This document shows, one piece after another, positions 46,294 through 54,558 of a DNA stretch of 64,000 bases. Under the pieces are notes generated by a model. The model did no database searches, was not told the DNA's origin, and saw nothing but the letters and a program-made list of their open reading frames with translations. The stretch covers positions 1 through 64,000 of the forward strand of contig NZ_JAIVEM010000097.1 in assembly GCF_020404765.1 (NCBI RefSeq), written 5' to 3'. The DNA is from Paenibacillus sp. BJ-4 (GTDB taxonomy: Bacteria > Bacillota > Bacilli > Paenibacillales > Paenibacillaceae). Numbering within the stretch: the first letter of the stretch is position 1; each line of letters opens with the position of its first letter. A program made the position numbers and the translations under genes.

Positions 46294-46454
46294 AGAGGCC
46301 CCTCCTTTGGAGTTGTACTATTATTCCTATGTTCGGGCTGGACAAAGAGTACAAAAAAATAAAGAAAGCGATTTCATGAAAGGCTGTATTTTTGTAAAGA
46401 GTATGCTAAAATAGGAAAACAACGATCCATAATCTTAAGGATGGAGTGATCAGG

Positions 46455-46550
46455 ATGAGTATCGTTGCCGGTTTGCTCGTATGTGCTTTTGTGTATGTTA
46501 TTCGTGTCTCTCGCGTCCATCCCGGTGAAGAGGATTGGCGAAGCTATTAG
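46455..46550 (+). CDS. Small membrane protein, 31 residues
   Basis: Reads MSIVAGLLVCAFVYVIRVSR then VHPGEEDWRSY. One hydrophobic helix followed by a short polar tail. GGAGTGATCAGG precedes ATG. An extended -10 (TGCTAAAAT) lies about 50 bases upstream and a strong terminator follows at 46594, making a plausible tiny transcription unit in a 388-base gap. No family recognised. Confidence 0.55.
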   Translation: MSIVAGLLVCAFVYVIRVSRVHPGEEDWRSY

Positions 46551-46593
46551 TTATATGGAACACAAGCAAGCCTGTTCATATGTTAAAAAGATA

Positions 46594-46628
46594 AGATGAC
46601 GCTTATTTTAGCGTCATTTTTTGTTTTT
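46594..46628 (+). terminator. Terminator after the 31-residue ORF
   Basis: ATGACGC pairs with GCGTCAT around TTATTTTA, followed by TTTTTG. Confidence 0.85.
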
Positions 46629-46681
46629 TGTTATAATACGGGTGTATATTTATTACCATAGCACAGAAAGTTGGGGGAAAA

Positions 46682-47059
46682 GTGAATCCTAGCCTGAGCA
46701 TTTATGACAACCTTGGGGGTGCGGAAGGTGTTCGTGCTATTATTGAGGCCTTCTACCCGAGAGTTTATAAAGATCCGTTGTTAAGTCCCCTGTTCCCTGA
46801 AGACATGGAACCTGTAAAGGAAAAACAGTTCATGTTCCTGAGCCAGTTTTTTGGAGGACCGTCCCTGTTTTCTGATGCATATGGTCATCCGATGTTACGT
46901 GCTAGACATATGAAGTTTCCCGTAACGGAGGAGCGAGCAGAGGCATGGTTGTCTTGTATGGCGGGTGCATTAACGGATGCGGGCGTTGAGGAGCCGCTTC
47001 GTTCAATTATACTTAACCGTTTGTCTGGTCCTGCGCATCATTTTGTAAATACCCCGTAA
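46682..47059 (+). CDS. Truncated haemoglobin (group II)
   Basis: 125 residues. Globin fold with LSIYDNLGGAEGVRAIIEAF, LFPEDMEPVKEKQFMFLSQF, GGP, and HPMLRARHMKFPVTEERAEA containing the proximal histidine region, and a late tryptophan (EAWLSCM) typical of group II. It binds haem and is likely involved in O2, NO or peroxide handling. It corresponds to YjbI of Bacillus. GTG start, GGGGGA upstream. Confidence 0.92.
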   Translation: MNPSLSIYDNLGGAEGVRAIIEAFYPRVYKDPLLSPLFPEDMEPVKEKQFMFLSQFFGGPSLFSDAYGHPMLRARHMKFPVTEERAEAWLSCMAGALTDAGVEEPLRSIILNRLSGPAHHFVNTP

Positions 47060-47101
47060 GCTTACGGGGATTGCCGAATTTTGGAGAGGGTTGTAAACAC
47101 A

Positions 47102-47812
47102 TTGGAACTTGAACCGTTATATCAGATTAAAATCGTTTGTCCGCATTGTGAACAAGAATTTCAGACGTCCCGTGTCAGACCAAGCCTGAAAAAGGCCATT
47201 CGTACAGACTCAGACTTTTGTGCGTATTACAAAAATGAAAATCCCGATTTTTACGTTGTACGGGTTTGTCCTCATTGCGGCTTTACCTCGACAGAGCATT
47301 CTACTGTTCAGCTAAGTGATCAGCAAACCAAGCTATTTAAGGACAAAATTGGTAATCGGTGGCAGTCCCGTGAATATGGCGGTCACCGTAGCTGGGAAGA
47401 TTCGTTAGAAACGTATAAACTGGGTCTACTCTGTGCGCAGGTGATCGGAGAAAAGGAACGGGTGATAGCCAGTCTATTGCAACATATCGCATGGATGTAC
47501 CGATACCAGGGAAATGAGGAACAAGAGCTTCGTTTTCTCCAATTTAGTCTGGATTCTTACATCCGGGTCTATGAGCTGGAGGGTGTTGGAGCGAATAATG
47601 CCAAGCTGCTCTATCTGATTGGGGAATTGCATCGGCGTACAGGCAATTTCCACGAAGCGGTACGCTGGTTTTCGCGTGTCATTAATGATAAGAAAATTAT
47701 GGACGCAGCGATGATCCGGGCTTCCCGTGAACAATGGGCTGTGCTGCGAGAGCAGATGCTGGCTAAGGATATCCGTTTGCCAGAGGAAATGCAGGACGCA
47801 AGCTCTTCTTGA
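47102..47812 (+). CDS. DUF2225 zinc-ribbon/TPR-like protein
   Basis: About 236 residues from TTG 47102; TTG 47081 is possible. The N-terminal zinc ribbon is made of two CPHC pairs (IVCPHCEQEF, RVCPHCGFTS), followed by helical repeats resembling TPRs (AKLLYLIGELHRRTGNFHEA, VRWFSRVIND). The DUF2225 family is widespread in Firmicutes with no established function. It lies 42 bases after the globin gene and is probably cotranscribed. Confidence 0.85.
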   Translation: MELEPLYQIKIVCPHCEQEFQTSRVRPSLKKAIRTDSDFCAYYKNENPDFYVVRVCPHCGFTSTEHSTVQLSDQQTKLFKDKIGNRWQSREYGGHRSWEDSLETYKLGLLCAQVIGEKERVIASLLQHIAWMYRYQGNEEQELRFLQFSLDSYIRVYELEGVGANNAKLLYLIGELHRRTGNFHEAVRWFSRVINDKKIMDAAMIRASREQWAVLREQMLAKDIRLPEEMQDASSS

Positions 47813-47817
47813 AAAAA

Positions 47818-47869
47818 GAAAGGTGTGTACTATGGCCGCTTTAGGCTCATGGTTCACACCTTGTTTGTA
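47818..47869 (+). terminator. Terminator after the DUF2225 gene
   Basis: AAGGTGTG pairs with CACACCTT across a loop with GGCCGCTTTAGGCTC, followed by GTTTG. Confidence 0.65.
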
Positions 47870-47914
47870 AGACGAGTTATCTTGCTTATAGTTGTCATGC
47901 AACTGCCTCATGAA

Positions 47915-48151
47915 TTAATGATGGCGGAGTGTGGTATCTGACAGCAAATAATCGCCGTCACAATCCACCAAGGTTATCTTGTTATGGCAGCACGGGAACA
48001 CAAGCAGCTTTTTCATACCTTCATGGATGAGCTTAAGCTCTTTCGGCTTCAGGGGTAGCAACACATTCTCATGGTCGCAAAACGGACAAGACTGTACATA
48101 AACGTCTCCCATGACAATGTCGTAAGGCCAGGTTTTATGAAAAGGGATCAT
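47915..48151 (-). CDS. Small cysteine-rich protein of unknown function
   Basis: 78 residues. Five cysteines in SCPFCDHENV, LVFPCCHNKITLVDC suggest a zinc site formed by CPFC and the later CC/C pair. No family recognised. ATG overlaps the stop of the upstream YycC-like gene (ATGA), so it is translationally coupled to it. Confidence 0.75.
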   Translation of the reverse strand: MIPFHKTWPYDIVMGDVYVQSCPFCDHENVLLPLKPKELKLIHEGMKKLLVFPCCHNKITLVDCDGDYLLSDTTLRHH

Positions 48152-48318
48152 GATTTGTCCGACTCTCCGCCGTTCGGGTCAGTGGTTTCTTCTTTAGCCA
48201 GTTCGGCCAGCTTTTGCATCAAAATGTGCTGGGGTGTGTGCATAAGGTGTTCCAGCGGAATGCCAAGCTTTTCGGATAATTTCACAGCCGTTTCCGGCGA
48301 AATTTGTAAGGGTCTCAT
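48148..48318 (-). CDS. YycC-like small protein
   Basis: 56 residues beginning RPLQISPETAVKLSEKLGI then PLEHLMHTPQHILMQKLAEL, as in the YycC family of Bacillales. It is short, helical and amphipathic, with an acidic polar C-terminus. GGGAGGAA lies seven bases before ATG. It is the first gene of a two-gene operon with the Cys-rich protein. Function unknown. Confidence 0.82.
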   Translation of the reverse strand: MRPLQISPETAVKLSEKLGIPLEHLMHTPQHILMQKLAELAKEETTDPNGGESDKS

Positions 48319-48415
48319 CCTGTATTCCTCCCAATTGTAGTGATTTTATCATCACGATGTAGCTTTATTGTATATGAAACCACATGAATTCGCCAAAAAG
48401 AAAGGTGGAACTATT

Positions 48416-50203
48416 ATGAAAACACCGTTAAAGCAAACATGGGATCTGGAATCTATATTCAGCGGAGGCTCCTCCTCGGCTTCATTTCAAGCATTTTTGG
48501 AGGAAATGGAGGGCAAAGTTCAACAGTTGCAATCTCAGCTTAAAGCTGCGAAAGTACCGCAAACGGTATTGGATACCGAGCGTCTGGATAGTGTGCTGAA
48601 TAGCTTACAGGAGTTGTTTAATGGGGCATCACAGGCAGGCTCCTTTGTCTCTTGTCTAACTGCTCAAAATCAGCACGACAAGCTTGCCGTCCAACTGGGT
48701 GCACGCGTGAATACACTGTACGCACAGGGGAAAAGTGCTTTGGTATCCTTCCAGAACCTGCTGGCACAAACCAGTGAAGACATTTGGCAGAAGTGGATGG
48801 AGCGTGAAGCCATCAAGCCGATTTCTTTTGTCCTGACTGAATACCGGAACGAAGCGCGTGAAAAAATGGCTCCTGAGCTGGAGAGCCTTGCATTGGATTT
48901 GGGTGTAGACGGTTACCATGGCTGGGGTGACTTTTATGACACGATTGTCAAAAATATGACAATCCCTGTACCAGAGAATGGTGAGATCGTAAACCTGTCT
49001 GTAGGGCAGGCAGCTAATAAATTGGATGAACCGGATCGCAGCGTGCGTCAGGACGTGTTTGCACGTTGGGAAGAGGCATGGACTCAGGTTGAGGACTACT
49101 GTGCGGATACGCTGAATCACCTGGCAGGCTTCCGTCTTAAGCTATATGAGAACCGGGGCTGGACAGACGTGCTTAAGGAGCCGCTGGAAATCAGTCGTAT
49201 GTCAGCGCAAACGCTCGATACCATGTGGCAGGTTATTAATGAAACGAAGCCAATTGTGGTCAAATATTTGGAGCGGAAGGCGAAATTGCTGGGGTTAGAG
49301 AAACTGTCCTGGCATGATGTTGAGGCTCCATTGGGAACATCAACCACTAAAATCCCGTACGACGATGCAGCCGCGACAATTGTTGAGCAATTCGGTAAAT
49401 TCAGTCCAAGAATGGCTGATTTTGCCCAAATGGCTTTTGAGAAAAGCTGGATCGAAGCAGAGGATCGTCCAGGAAAACGTCCTGGTGGCTTTTGTACATC
49501 TTTGCGACTGAGCAAAGAGACCCGGATTTTTATGACCTATGCCGGATCACCATCCAACGTTTCGACACTGGCCCATGAATTGGGACACGGTTATCATCAG
49601 CATGTAATGAACGAATTACATCCACTGAATCAAAATTATGCCATGAACGTGGCTGAAACGGCGTCGACGCTGGCAGAACTTATTGTGTCGGATGCTTTGC
49701 TGGAAGCAGCCGAAGGTCAGGAGAAGGTAGCTTTGCTGGAGGACAAAATTCAGCGCGGTGTAGCCTTCTTCATGAACATTCATGCCCGCTTCCTGTTTGA
49801 AACCCGTTTTTACGAATTGCGGAAAAAAGGGGTCGTAGGAGCGCAGCAGCTGAGCGAGTTAATGGAGGAAGCGCAGCGTGAAGCATTCAGCGGTGTTCTG
49901 GATGAGGTGCACCCTCATTTTTGGGCATCCAAGCTTCATTTCTATATTACGAATACGCCATTCTACAACTTCCCGTATACATTCGGGTATATGTTCAGTT
50001 CAGGAATTTACGCTTTTGCGAAAAAGAATCCGGATGGTTTTGCTGATCAATATGATGCTTTACTGCGTGATACAGGTCGCATGACGGTGGAAGAATTGGC
50101 ATCCAAGCATTTGGGTACCGATCTAACACAGGCTGACTTTTGGCGTAATGCTGCGCAAGTCACCATTCAGGACATTGAGCAATTTTTGCAAATGACAGAA
50201 TAA
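48416..50203 (+). CDS. pepF: Oligoendopeptidase F (M3 family)
   Basis: 595 residues. A zinc metallopeptidase that cuts short peptides in the cytoplasm. The HEXXH zinc motif is H387-H391 in STLAHELGHGYHQHV, with the third ligand region MNVAETASTLAELIVSDAL (Glu). The C-terminal HPHFWASKLHFYITNTPFYN and PYTFGYMFSSGIY are typical of PepF/M3B. ATG 48416 has AAAGGTGG upstream. Length normal. Confidence 0.94.
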   Translation: MKTPLKQTWDLESIFSGGSSSASFQAFLEEMEGKVQQLQSQLKAAKVPQTVLDTERLDSVLNSLQELFNGASQAGSFVSCLTAQNQHDKLAVQLGARVNTLYAQGKSALVSFQNLLAQTSEDIWQKWMEREAIKPISFVLTEYRNEAREKMAPELESLALDLGVDGYHGWGDFYDTIVKNMTIPVPENGEIVNLSVGQAANKLDEPDRSVRQDVFARWEEAWTQVEDYCADTLNHLAGFRLKLYENRGWTDVLKEPLEISRMSAQTLDTMWQVINETKPIVVKYLERKAKLLGLEKLSWHDVEAPLGTSTTKIPYDDAAATIVEQFGKFSPRMADFAQMAFEKSWIEAEDRPGKRPGGFCTSLRLSKETRIFMTYAGSPSNVSTLAHELGHGYHQHVMNELHPLNQNYAMNVAETASTLAELIVSDALLEAAEGQEKVALLEDKIQRGVAFFMNIHARFLFETRFYELRKKGVVGAQQLSELMEEAQREAFSGVLDEVHPHFWASKLHFYITNTPFYNFPYTFGYMFSSGIYAFAKKNPDGFADQYDALLRDTGRMTVEELASKHLGTDLTQADFWRNAAQVTIQDIEQFLQMTE

Positions 50204-50221
50204 CAGATATATACTTCAAGC

Positions 50222-50249
50222 AGGTCTTCCGCAAGGGAGGCCTTTTTTG
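50222..50249 (+). terminator. Terminator after pepF
   Basis: AGGTCTTCC-GCAA-GGGAGGCCT followed by TTTTTG. Confidence 0.82.
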
Positions 50250-50461
50250 TATTTATTGCAGAAGATGAAGAATAACGTCACAATATGTCGAAGTGTTATG
50301 GATATTACCTGATGGCGAAATTAAAATTAGTGGATATACCTAGAAAATAGTTATAAATACCCATTTATGTTGATTTTGATTGTAATGTTAAAAATATTCA
50401 CATATAATTGAGCCGTAAGACCTATTCAAAAAATAAAACAGGTATATAGGAGGGTTTTTTG

Positions 50462-50869
50462 ATGGATGATTTAGGTCAATTGTCGTTAATAAGGCAGCTG
50501 GATATTGTTTTTAAAGAACTGGATAATGAACTGGGGGGCTTGTCGTCAGGCATCGTATTTGTACAAATACGCAACAATGTGATTGGAAAATTTGGGATCA
50601 GACATAATCCCATTGCAGGGAAAGGTGGCACATTTGCAGCAGTAGAGCCGGGATTATCTGCGAAGCATCGTGATGATTTTCGCCGTATGGCCCTGGAAAC
50701 GTTAAATCACAAGCGTAGCTGGACTCACGGTGAGATTGCTTTTGATTTTGCTGTCAGGCAGGGGACCATTCTGGTGGATGCCACGCTGGAATCGAACTAT
50801 AACATGGCGAATCTCATGATCCGTTATAACAAGCCTACATATCGAGATCGAGCGGCCAATTCGGAATAA
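50462..50869 (+). CDS. Conserved hypothetical protein
   Basis: 135 residues from ATG 50462 (AGGAGGG seven bases upstream). No signal peptide or membrane helix. A mixed alpha/beta pattern with SSGIVFVQIRNNVIGKFGIR, an Arg/His-rich turn (KHRDDFRRMALETLNHKRS) and a final WTHGEIAFDFAVRQGTILVD strand region. The ordered pattern and strong RBS indicate a real soluble protein. I do not recognise the family. Monocistronic. Confidence 0.75.
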   Translation: MDDLGQLSLIRQLDIVFKELDNELGGLSSGIVFVQIRNNVIGKFGIRHNPIAGKGGTFAAVEPGLSAKHRDDFRRMALETLNHKRSWTHGEIAFDFAVRQGTILVDATLESNYNMANLMIRYNKPTYRDRAANSE

Positions 50870-50892
50870 TCGTCCATACAAAGAGTAAAAGG

Positions 50893-50929
50893 AAAGGCGG
50901 TCTTCGTATGGAAGACCGCCTTTATTATA
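50893..50929 (+). terminator. Terminator after the hypothetical gene
   Basis: AAAGGCGGTCTTC-GTATG-GAAGACCGCCTTT, a 13-bp perfect stem followed by ATTATA. Confidence 0.82.
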
Positions 50930-50993
50930 TGCCCGTCTTAATGCGCATTTTGTTAAATTCAAAGAACGGAATGCTCAAGTGGAATAATGACGC

Positions 50994-51230
50994 TTATTGA
51001 CCTGAACGACCTGATAATTGCTGTTCGGCCAGTTGTACTAAGCGTTTAGTGATATAGCCTCCCAGAGAACCAGCTTCACGGGATGGCATATCACCATAGT
51101 AACCGTCTGCCGGAATGGTGATGCCCAGTTCTTGCGCAGCTTCATATTTCAATTGTTGCAATGCATTGTTGGCTTGAGGAACGACCAAAGTGTTGCTGCG
51201 ACGTCCTCTGCCTTGATTGGCTTCATTCAT
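50994..51230 (-). CDS. Alpha/beta-type small acid-soluble spore protein
   Basis: 78 residues. Carries both SASP signatures: the GPR protease site region KYEAAQELGI and the DNA-binding C-terminal SREAGSLGGYITKRLV. It coats and protects spore DNA. RBS AAGGAGGTG. The sequence is close to the second SASP at 54079; expression in the forespore is expected. Confidence 0.94.
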   Translation of the reverse strand: MNEANQGRGRRSNTLVVPQANNALQQLKYEAAQELGITIPADGYYGDMPSREAGSLGGYITKRLVQLAEQQLSGRSGQ

Positions 51231-51320
51231 GTGTAGTCACCTCCTTCGGCTGTGATGAGGTTAGTATGCGACAGTATTATGAAAATATGCGCCGAAGGAA
51301 GGAAAGTAGAAAAAGAAAAA

Positions 51321-52286
51321 TTAGGGTTGGTGTATGTGAATCTGAGTTTTGAGGCTGATCGATTGCTGAGGCTCCAGACGAATCAATCCGCCTTCTCCGA
51401 CAGGATCAGATAAATTGGGGGCATTAGACAGCCAGGTATAAGGTTCAATGCAGAGATATTGATCGCATTCGCCTTTGGTATACAACACCCAATACTTAAA
51501 GTATTGCTCATCTGCTGTATAGCGAATCTGATAACCGTCATCACGAGTCAGCAGAGCTTCAGCAGGACCTTCCGATGCCCGCAGCACAGTATCCAGATTC
51601 GTTCCTTTCAGAGAGAGCCCCGAAGAGAGCTGTTCCAATTCACCCAAAGAAGAAATCATACCCGTAGGGAGCTGTTCAGCATCCTGCTCATATACTCCGT
51701 TCACAGGCAGCTTCAGGCGCCAGCGCTCAGGTTCTCCGTCCACCATAAACCAGGTGTGATAACCCAAGCCAAAGGGCGCTGCTTTTTCTCCCAGATTCGT
51801 TACTTGCAGCGTTTGGCTTAATACAGGCCCCTGCAAGCGGTAAGTCATCTCCAGACGCAAAGGAGTAGGGAACTGCTCGATCCAGTGCGGATCACTTTCT
51901 GTCAGAAGCTCGGTAGTTACGCTGCAACCTTCCTCATCCTCTTCAATATCACTGCAGCGCCAGGATTGATTGCGGTGCAGGCCGTGTATATGATTGTCGT
52001 TGGCCGTGTTACGGTCAAACTGGTATGAAACACCGTCAAACTCAAATTGTCCTTTACGGATTCGGCCTGGTGGGATCAAAATCGGTAAGCCAAAATGATA
52101 AGGTTTTTGTAAATAAAAGGCCAATTCTTCCTCGCCGGGACGCCGCACGATATCCCGGTTCAGCTTCAGATCACGCACCGAAATAATATTATTTCCCAGG
52201 CGAGGGATCATCGTAACTTCCAGTTCAGGGCTATGTAAAACATACGTGTCGTAACCGTTCCAGTGTTCTTTGGTCACTTGTTTCAT
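51321..52286 (-). CDS. Aldose 1-epimerase family protein
   Basis: 321 residues from ATG 52286 (AAAGGAG upstream). Beta-sandwich galactose mutarotase fold: LEVTMIPRLGNNIISVRDLK, HIHGLHRNQSWR (catalytic His), and PFGLGYHTWFMVDG (second His). C-terminal LCIEPYTWLSNAPN contains the conserved Glu. It interconverts alpha and beta anomers of a sugar or sugar phosphate; the substrate is unknown. Confidence 0.9.
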   Translation of the reverse strand: MKQVTKEHWNGYDTYVLHSPELEVTMIPRLGNNIISVRDLKLNRDIVRRPGEEELAFYLQKPYHFGLPILIPPGRIRKGQFEFDGVSYQFDRNTANDNHIHGLHRNQSWRCSDIEEDEEGCSVTTELLTESDPHWIEQFPTPLRLEMTYRLQGPVLSQTLQVTNLGEKAAPFGLGYHTWFMVDGEPERWRLKLPVNGVYEQDAEQLPTGMISSLGELEQLSSGLSLKGTNLDTVLRASEGPAEALLTRDDGYQIRYTADEQYFKYWVLYTKGECDQYLCIEPYTWLSNAPNLSDPVGEGGLIRLEPQQSISLKTQIHIHQP

Positions 52287-52372
52287 ATTCCATGCTCCTT
52301 TGTCCACTATAATCGGTTGAAGCTTTGTGTCATTATGATAACAGATTTTTGATCGCAGAGCACAATCGTCAT

Positions 52373-52401
52373 TTGACAATAACATTATACGGAATTATCA
52401 T
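52373..52401 (+). promoter_or_regulatory. Promoter of the trpS T-box transcript
   Basis: TTGACA, 17 bases, TATCAT, starting transcription about 20 bases before the T-box leader. Confidence 0.7.
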
Positions 52402-52424
52402 TAAATGTAATTTAGAAAGTAATG

Positions 52425-52706
52425 ACATGGATAACACGATGATGAGGACAAGTAAGCTGTGCACAAGCTCTTCAGAAAGCCGGTGGTGGATGAGAACCGG
52501 TGAGCCTGTATTGCTGAATGGACCTTGGAGTGCCGCACAGAACAGGATTTGATCATCCTCAGTATGACGGCCGATTGCTCCCCGTTAACGGAGCTTTAAG
52601 ATTGCAGGCGGCCAATGGGCATAGTCCCGACAAGTATTAGGCTGGCGGCAATGAATAAGGGTGGTACCACGGTCTCGCGTCCCTTGAGGATGCGGGGCCT
52701 TTTTGC
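52425..52706 (+). promoter_or_regulatory. T-box riboswitch (tryptophan) with terminator
   Basis: A classic T-box leader: stem I with GATGAGGACAAGTAAG and GGTGGTGGATGAGAACCGG, a specifier codon TGG at 52519-52521 followed by ACC, and the T-box bulge AGGGTGGTACCACGG (52659-52673) that pairs with uncharged tRNA. The competing terminator is CGCGTCC-TTGA-GGATGCG, GGGCC, TTTTT (52672-52706). TGG is the tryptophan codon, matching trpS downstream. Confidence 0.95.
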
Positions 52707-52742
52707 GTTCAAAATGAATTAAGCCTTAGGAGGAATGATGAC

Positions 52743-53732
52743 ATGAAAACTGTACTTTCAGGTATTCAGCCCAGTGGACAACTTACTTTGGGCAATTATA
52801 TCGGTGCTATGAAAAATTTTGTCAAATTGCAAGAGGATCACCAATGTTACTTTATGGTTGTAGACCTTCATGCGATTACCGTACCGCAGGAACCGGCTCA
52901 ATTGCGCGAGCAGTCAGAGGCGGTAGCAGCATTATTTATCGCAGCAGGTATTAATCCGGAGAAATCCAATGTCTTCTTACAATCCCATGTTCCTCAGCAT
53001 GCTGAATTGGGATGGTTGATGACAACACTGACGAATATGGGTGAGCTGGAACGTATGACCCAGTTCAAAGATAAAGCCGCTGGAAAGGATTCCGTAGGAG
53101 CAGGGCTGTTTGTATATCCGTCGCTGATGGCAGCGGACATTTTGATCTACAATGCAGATCTTGTCCCGGTAGGTGAAGACCAGAAACAGCACTTGGAGCT
53201 GACACGTGATTTGGCTGGCCGCTTTAATCACCGCTATGGAGATTATTTTACGGTTCCCGAACCTTACATTCCTGAAGTAGGGGCGAGAATTATGTCCCTG
53301 GATGATGCATCCAAAAAAATGAGCAAAAGCAACCCGAATGTGGGGAGCTATATTGCTCTGTTGGACGAACCAAAAGTCATACGCAAAAAAATCAGCCGTG
53401 CTACTACCGATTCTGGTAGTGAGGTTAGATATGATCCGGCAGGTAAACCGGAAATTAGCAATCTGATGGGCATTTACAGCCAATGTTCCGGCTTGTCACT
53501 CCAAGAAGTACAGGATCGCTTTGAAGGTCAGATGTACGGCACGTTCAAAAAAGAACTGGCAGAGGCTATTGTAGCTACGCTTGAGCCAATGCAGCAGCGA
53601 TACCACGATATCCGGGAATCCGGTGAAATTGGACGCATTTTGGCTCAATCCGCAGAACGTGCGCGAGAAGCCGCTGAAGTCACGCTGACTGCGGTCAAAG
53701 AGCGCATGGGCTTTCTGCCCCAACTACGCTAA
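52743..53732 (+). CDS. trpS: Tryptophanyl-tRNA synthetase
   Basis: 329 residues, class I synthetase. HIGH-like motif SGIQPSGQLTLGNYIG (TLGN), KMSKS motif in DASKKMSKSNPN, and the Trp pocket region YPSLMAADILIYNADLVPVG. It charges tRNA-Trp, whose gene lies in the array at 1032. Controlled by the T-box leader upstream. RBS AGGAGG. Confidence 0.97.
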   Translation: MKTVLSGIQPSGQLTLGNYIGAMKNFVKLQEDHQCYFMVVDLHAITVPQEPAQLREQSEAVAALFIAAGINPEKSNVFLQSHVPQHAELGWLMTTLTNMGELERMTQFKDKAAGKDSVGAGLFVYPSLMAADILIYNADLVPVGEDQKQHLELTRDLAGRFNHRYGDYFTVPEPYIPEVGARIMSLDDASKKMSKSNPNVGSYIALLDEPKVIRKKISRATTDSGSEVRYDPAGKPEISNLMGIYSQCSGLSLQEVQDRFEGQMYGTFKKELAEAIVATLEPMQQRYHDIRESGEIGRILAQSAERAREAAEVTLTAVKERMGFLPQLR

Positions 53733-53791
53733 AAGCACACATAGTCAAGGCATCAGGCAGTCAACGCAATCAGTTGTGTGCTAGGGATGGG

Positions 53792-53959
53792 CTAGGAGCG
53801 GCGTTGGCGTGCCTTGACCACGAAGCCCCAGCCGATGTTGCCTACAGAAAGAAGCCCGAGCAAAATGGCAAGCCATGCGGAATAACTGATCGATATAGCG
53901 GCAGCTGTCAGTAGGACAATGGATGAAACGGCGAACCATAGGGATAAACCTTTGCTCAT
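53792..53959 (-). CDS. Small two-helix membrane protein
   Basis: 55 residues from ATG 53959 (GGAGG eight bases upstream). Two hydrophobic segments (LWFAVSSIVLLTAAAIS, AWLAILLGLLSVGNIGW) and a basic tail VKARQRRS. It resembles the DUF5325/YlaF-type small membrane proteins of Bacillales; function unknown. It sits convergent to trpS and divergent from a SASP gene. Confidence 0.75.
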   Translation of the reverse strand: MSKGLSLWFAVSSIVLLTAAAISISYSAWLAILLGLLSVGNIGWGFVVKARQRRS

Positions 53960-54078
53960 GGTAAAAACCTCCAGCTTTGAATGTTGAATTTCAGGAATAA
54001 GTAGGTGTAAGCGAGCCATAATAATCTTGCAAGCTTGCAATGAACCTCACTCACAAAGAACTGAAAGGAGATTCAAAT

Positions 54079-54300
54079 ATGAGCAGACGTCGTTCAAACA
54101 ACCTGCAAGTACCGCAGGCCAACGCCGCTTTAGAACAATTAAAATATGAGGCTGCCCAAGAACTTGGCATCACAATCCCTCAAGACGGTTACTTTGGTAA
54201 TGTCGTTTCCCGCGAAACAGGTTCTCTTGGGGGATACATCACGAAAAAGCTGGTCCAACAAGCAGAGCAATCCTTGTCGGGCAATAGCCGTCTGCAGTAA
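54079..54300 (+). CDS. Alpha/beta-type small acid-soluble spore protein, second copy
   Basis: 73 residues from ATG 54079 (AAAGGAG upstream). Same SASP signatures as the gene at 50994: KYEAAQELGI and SRETGSLGGYITKKLV. The N-terminus RRRSNNLQVPQANAALEQL is close to its paralogue. Both would be made in the forespore and bind DNA; the two genes are 3 kb apart in opposite orientation. Confidence 0.94.
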   Translation: MSRRRSNNLQVPQANAALEQLKYEAAQELGITIPQDGYFGNVVSRETGSLGGYITKKLVQQAEQSLSGNSRLQ

Positions 54301-54349
54301 TACACATAAACACTCCATCTTGGAAGCTGTATTATGAGCAACTGTGATG

Positions 54350-54386
54350 AAAAAAATCCGGAGCGATCATGCTCCGGATTTTTTGC
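54350..54386 (+). terminator. Terminator after the second SASP gene
   Basis: AAAAAATCCGGAGC-GATCAT-GCTCCGGATTTTTT, a strong symmetrical hairpin. Confidence 0.9.
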
Positions 54387-54485
54387 GCGCATGACTTATG
54401 ACCATTGTGAATCACGCAAGTCCGCTTCGTCAAGAGGGCGCTTTCATCTAGGTCTTCATGAAGAAGTGATTTTTTCGACAACAAA

Positions 54486-54526
54486 AAACAGCAAGCTCCG
54501 AGATCACAGGAGACTTGCTGTTTGTC
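54486..54526 (-). terminator. Terminator of the YfhP-like gene
   Basis: On the minus strand AAACAGCAAG pairs with CTTGCTGTTT, then TTTGTTG, 35 bases past the stop. Confidence 0.8.
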
Positions 54527-54558
54527 GTTTACAATACTTGCTATTTGCCAAACATTTT

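Noticed and set aside
52977..53483. 168-codon frame opposite trpS.
   Set aside because: Antisense shadow of a conserved synthetase.
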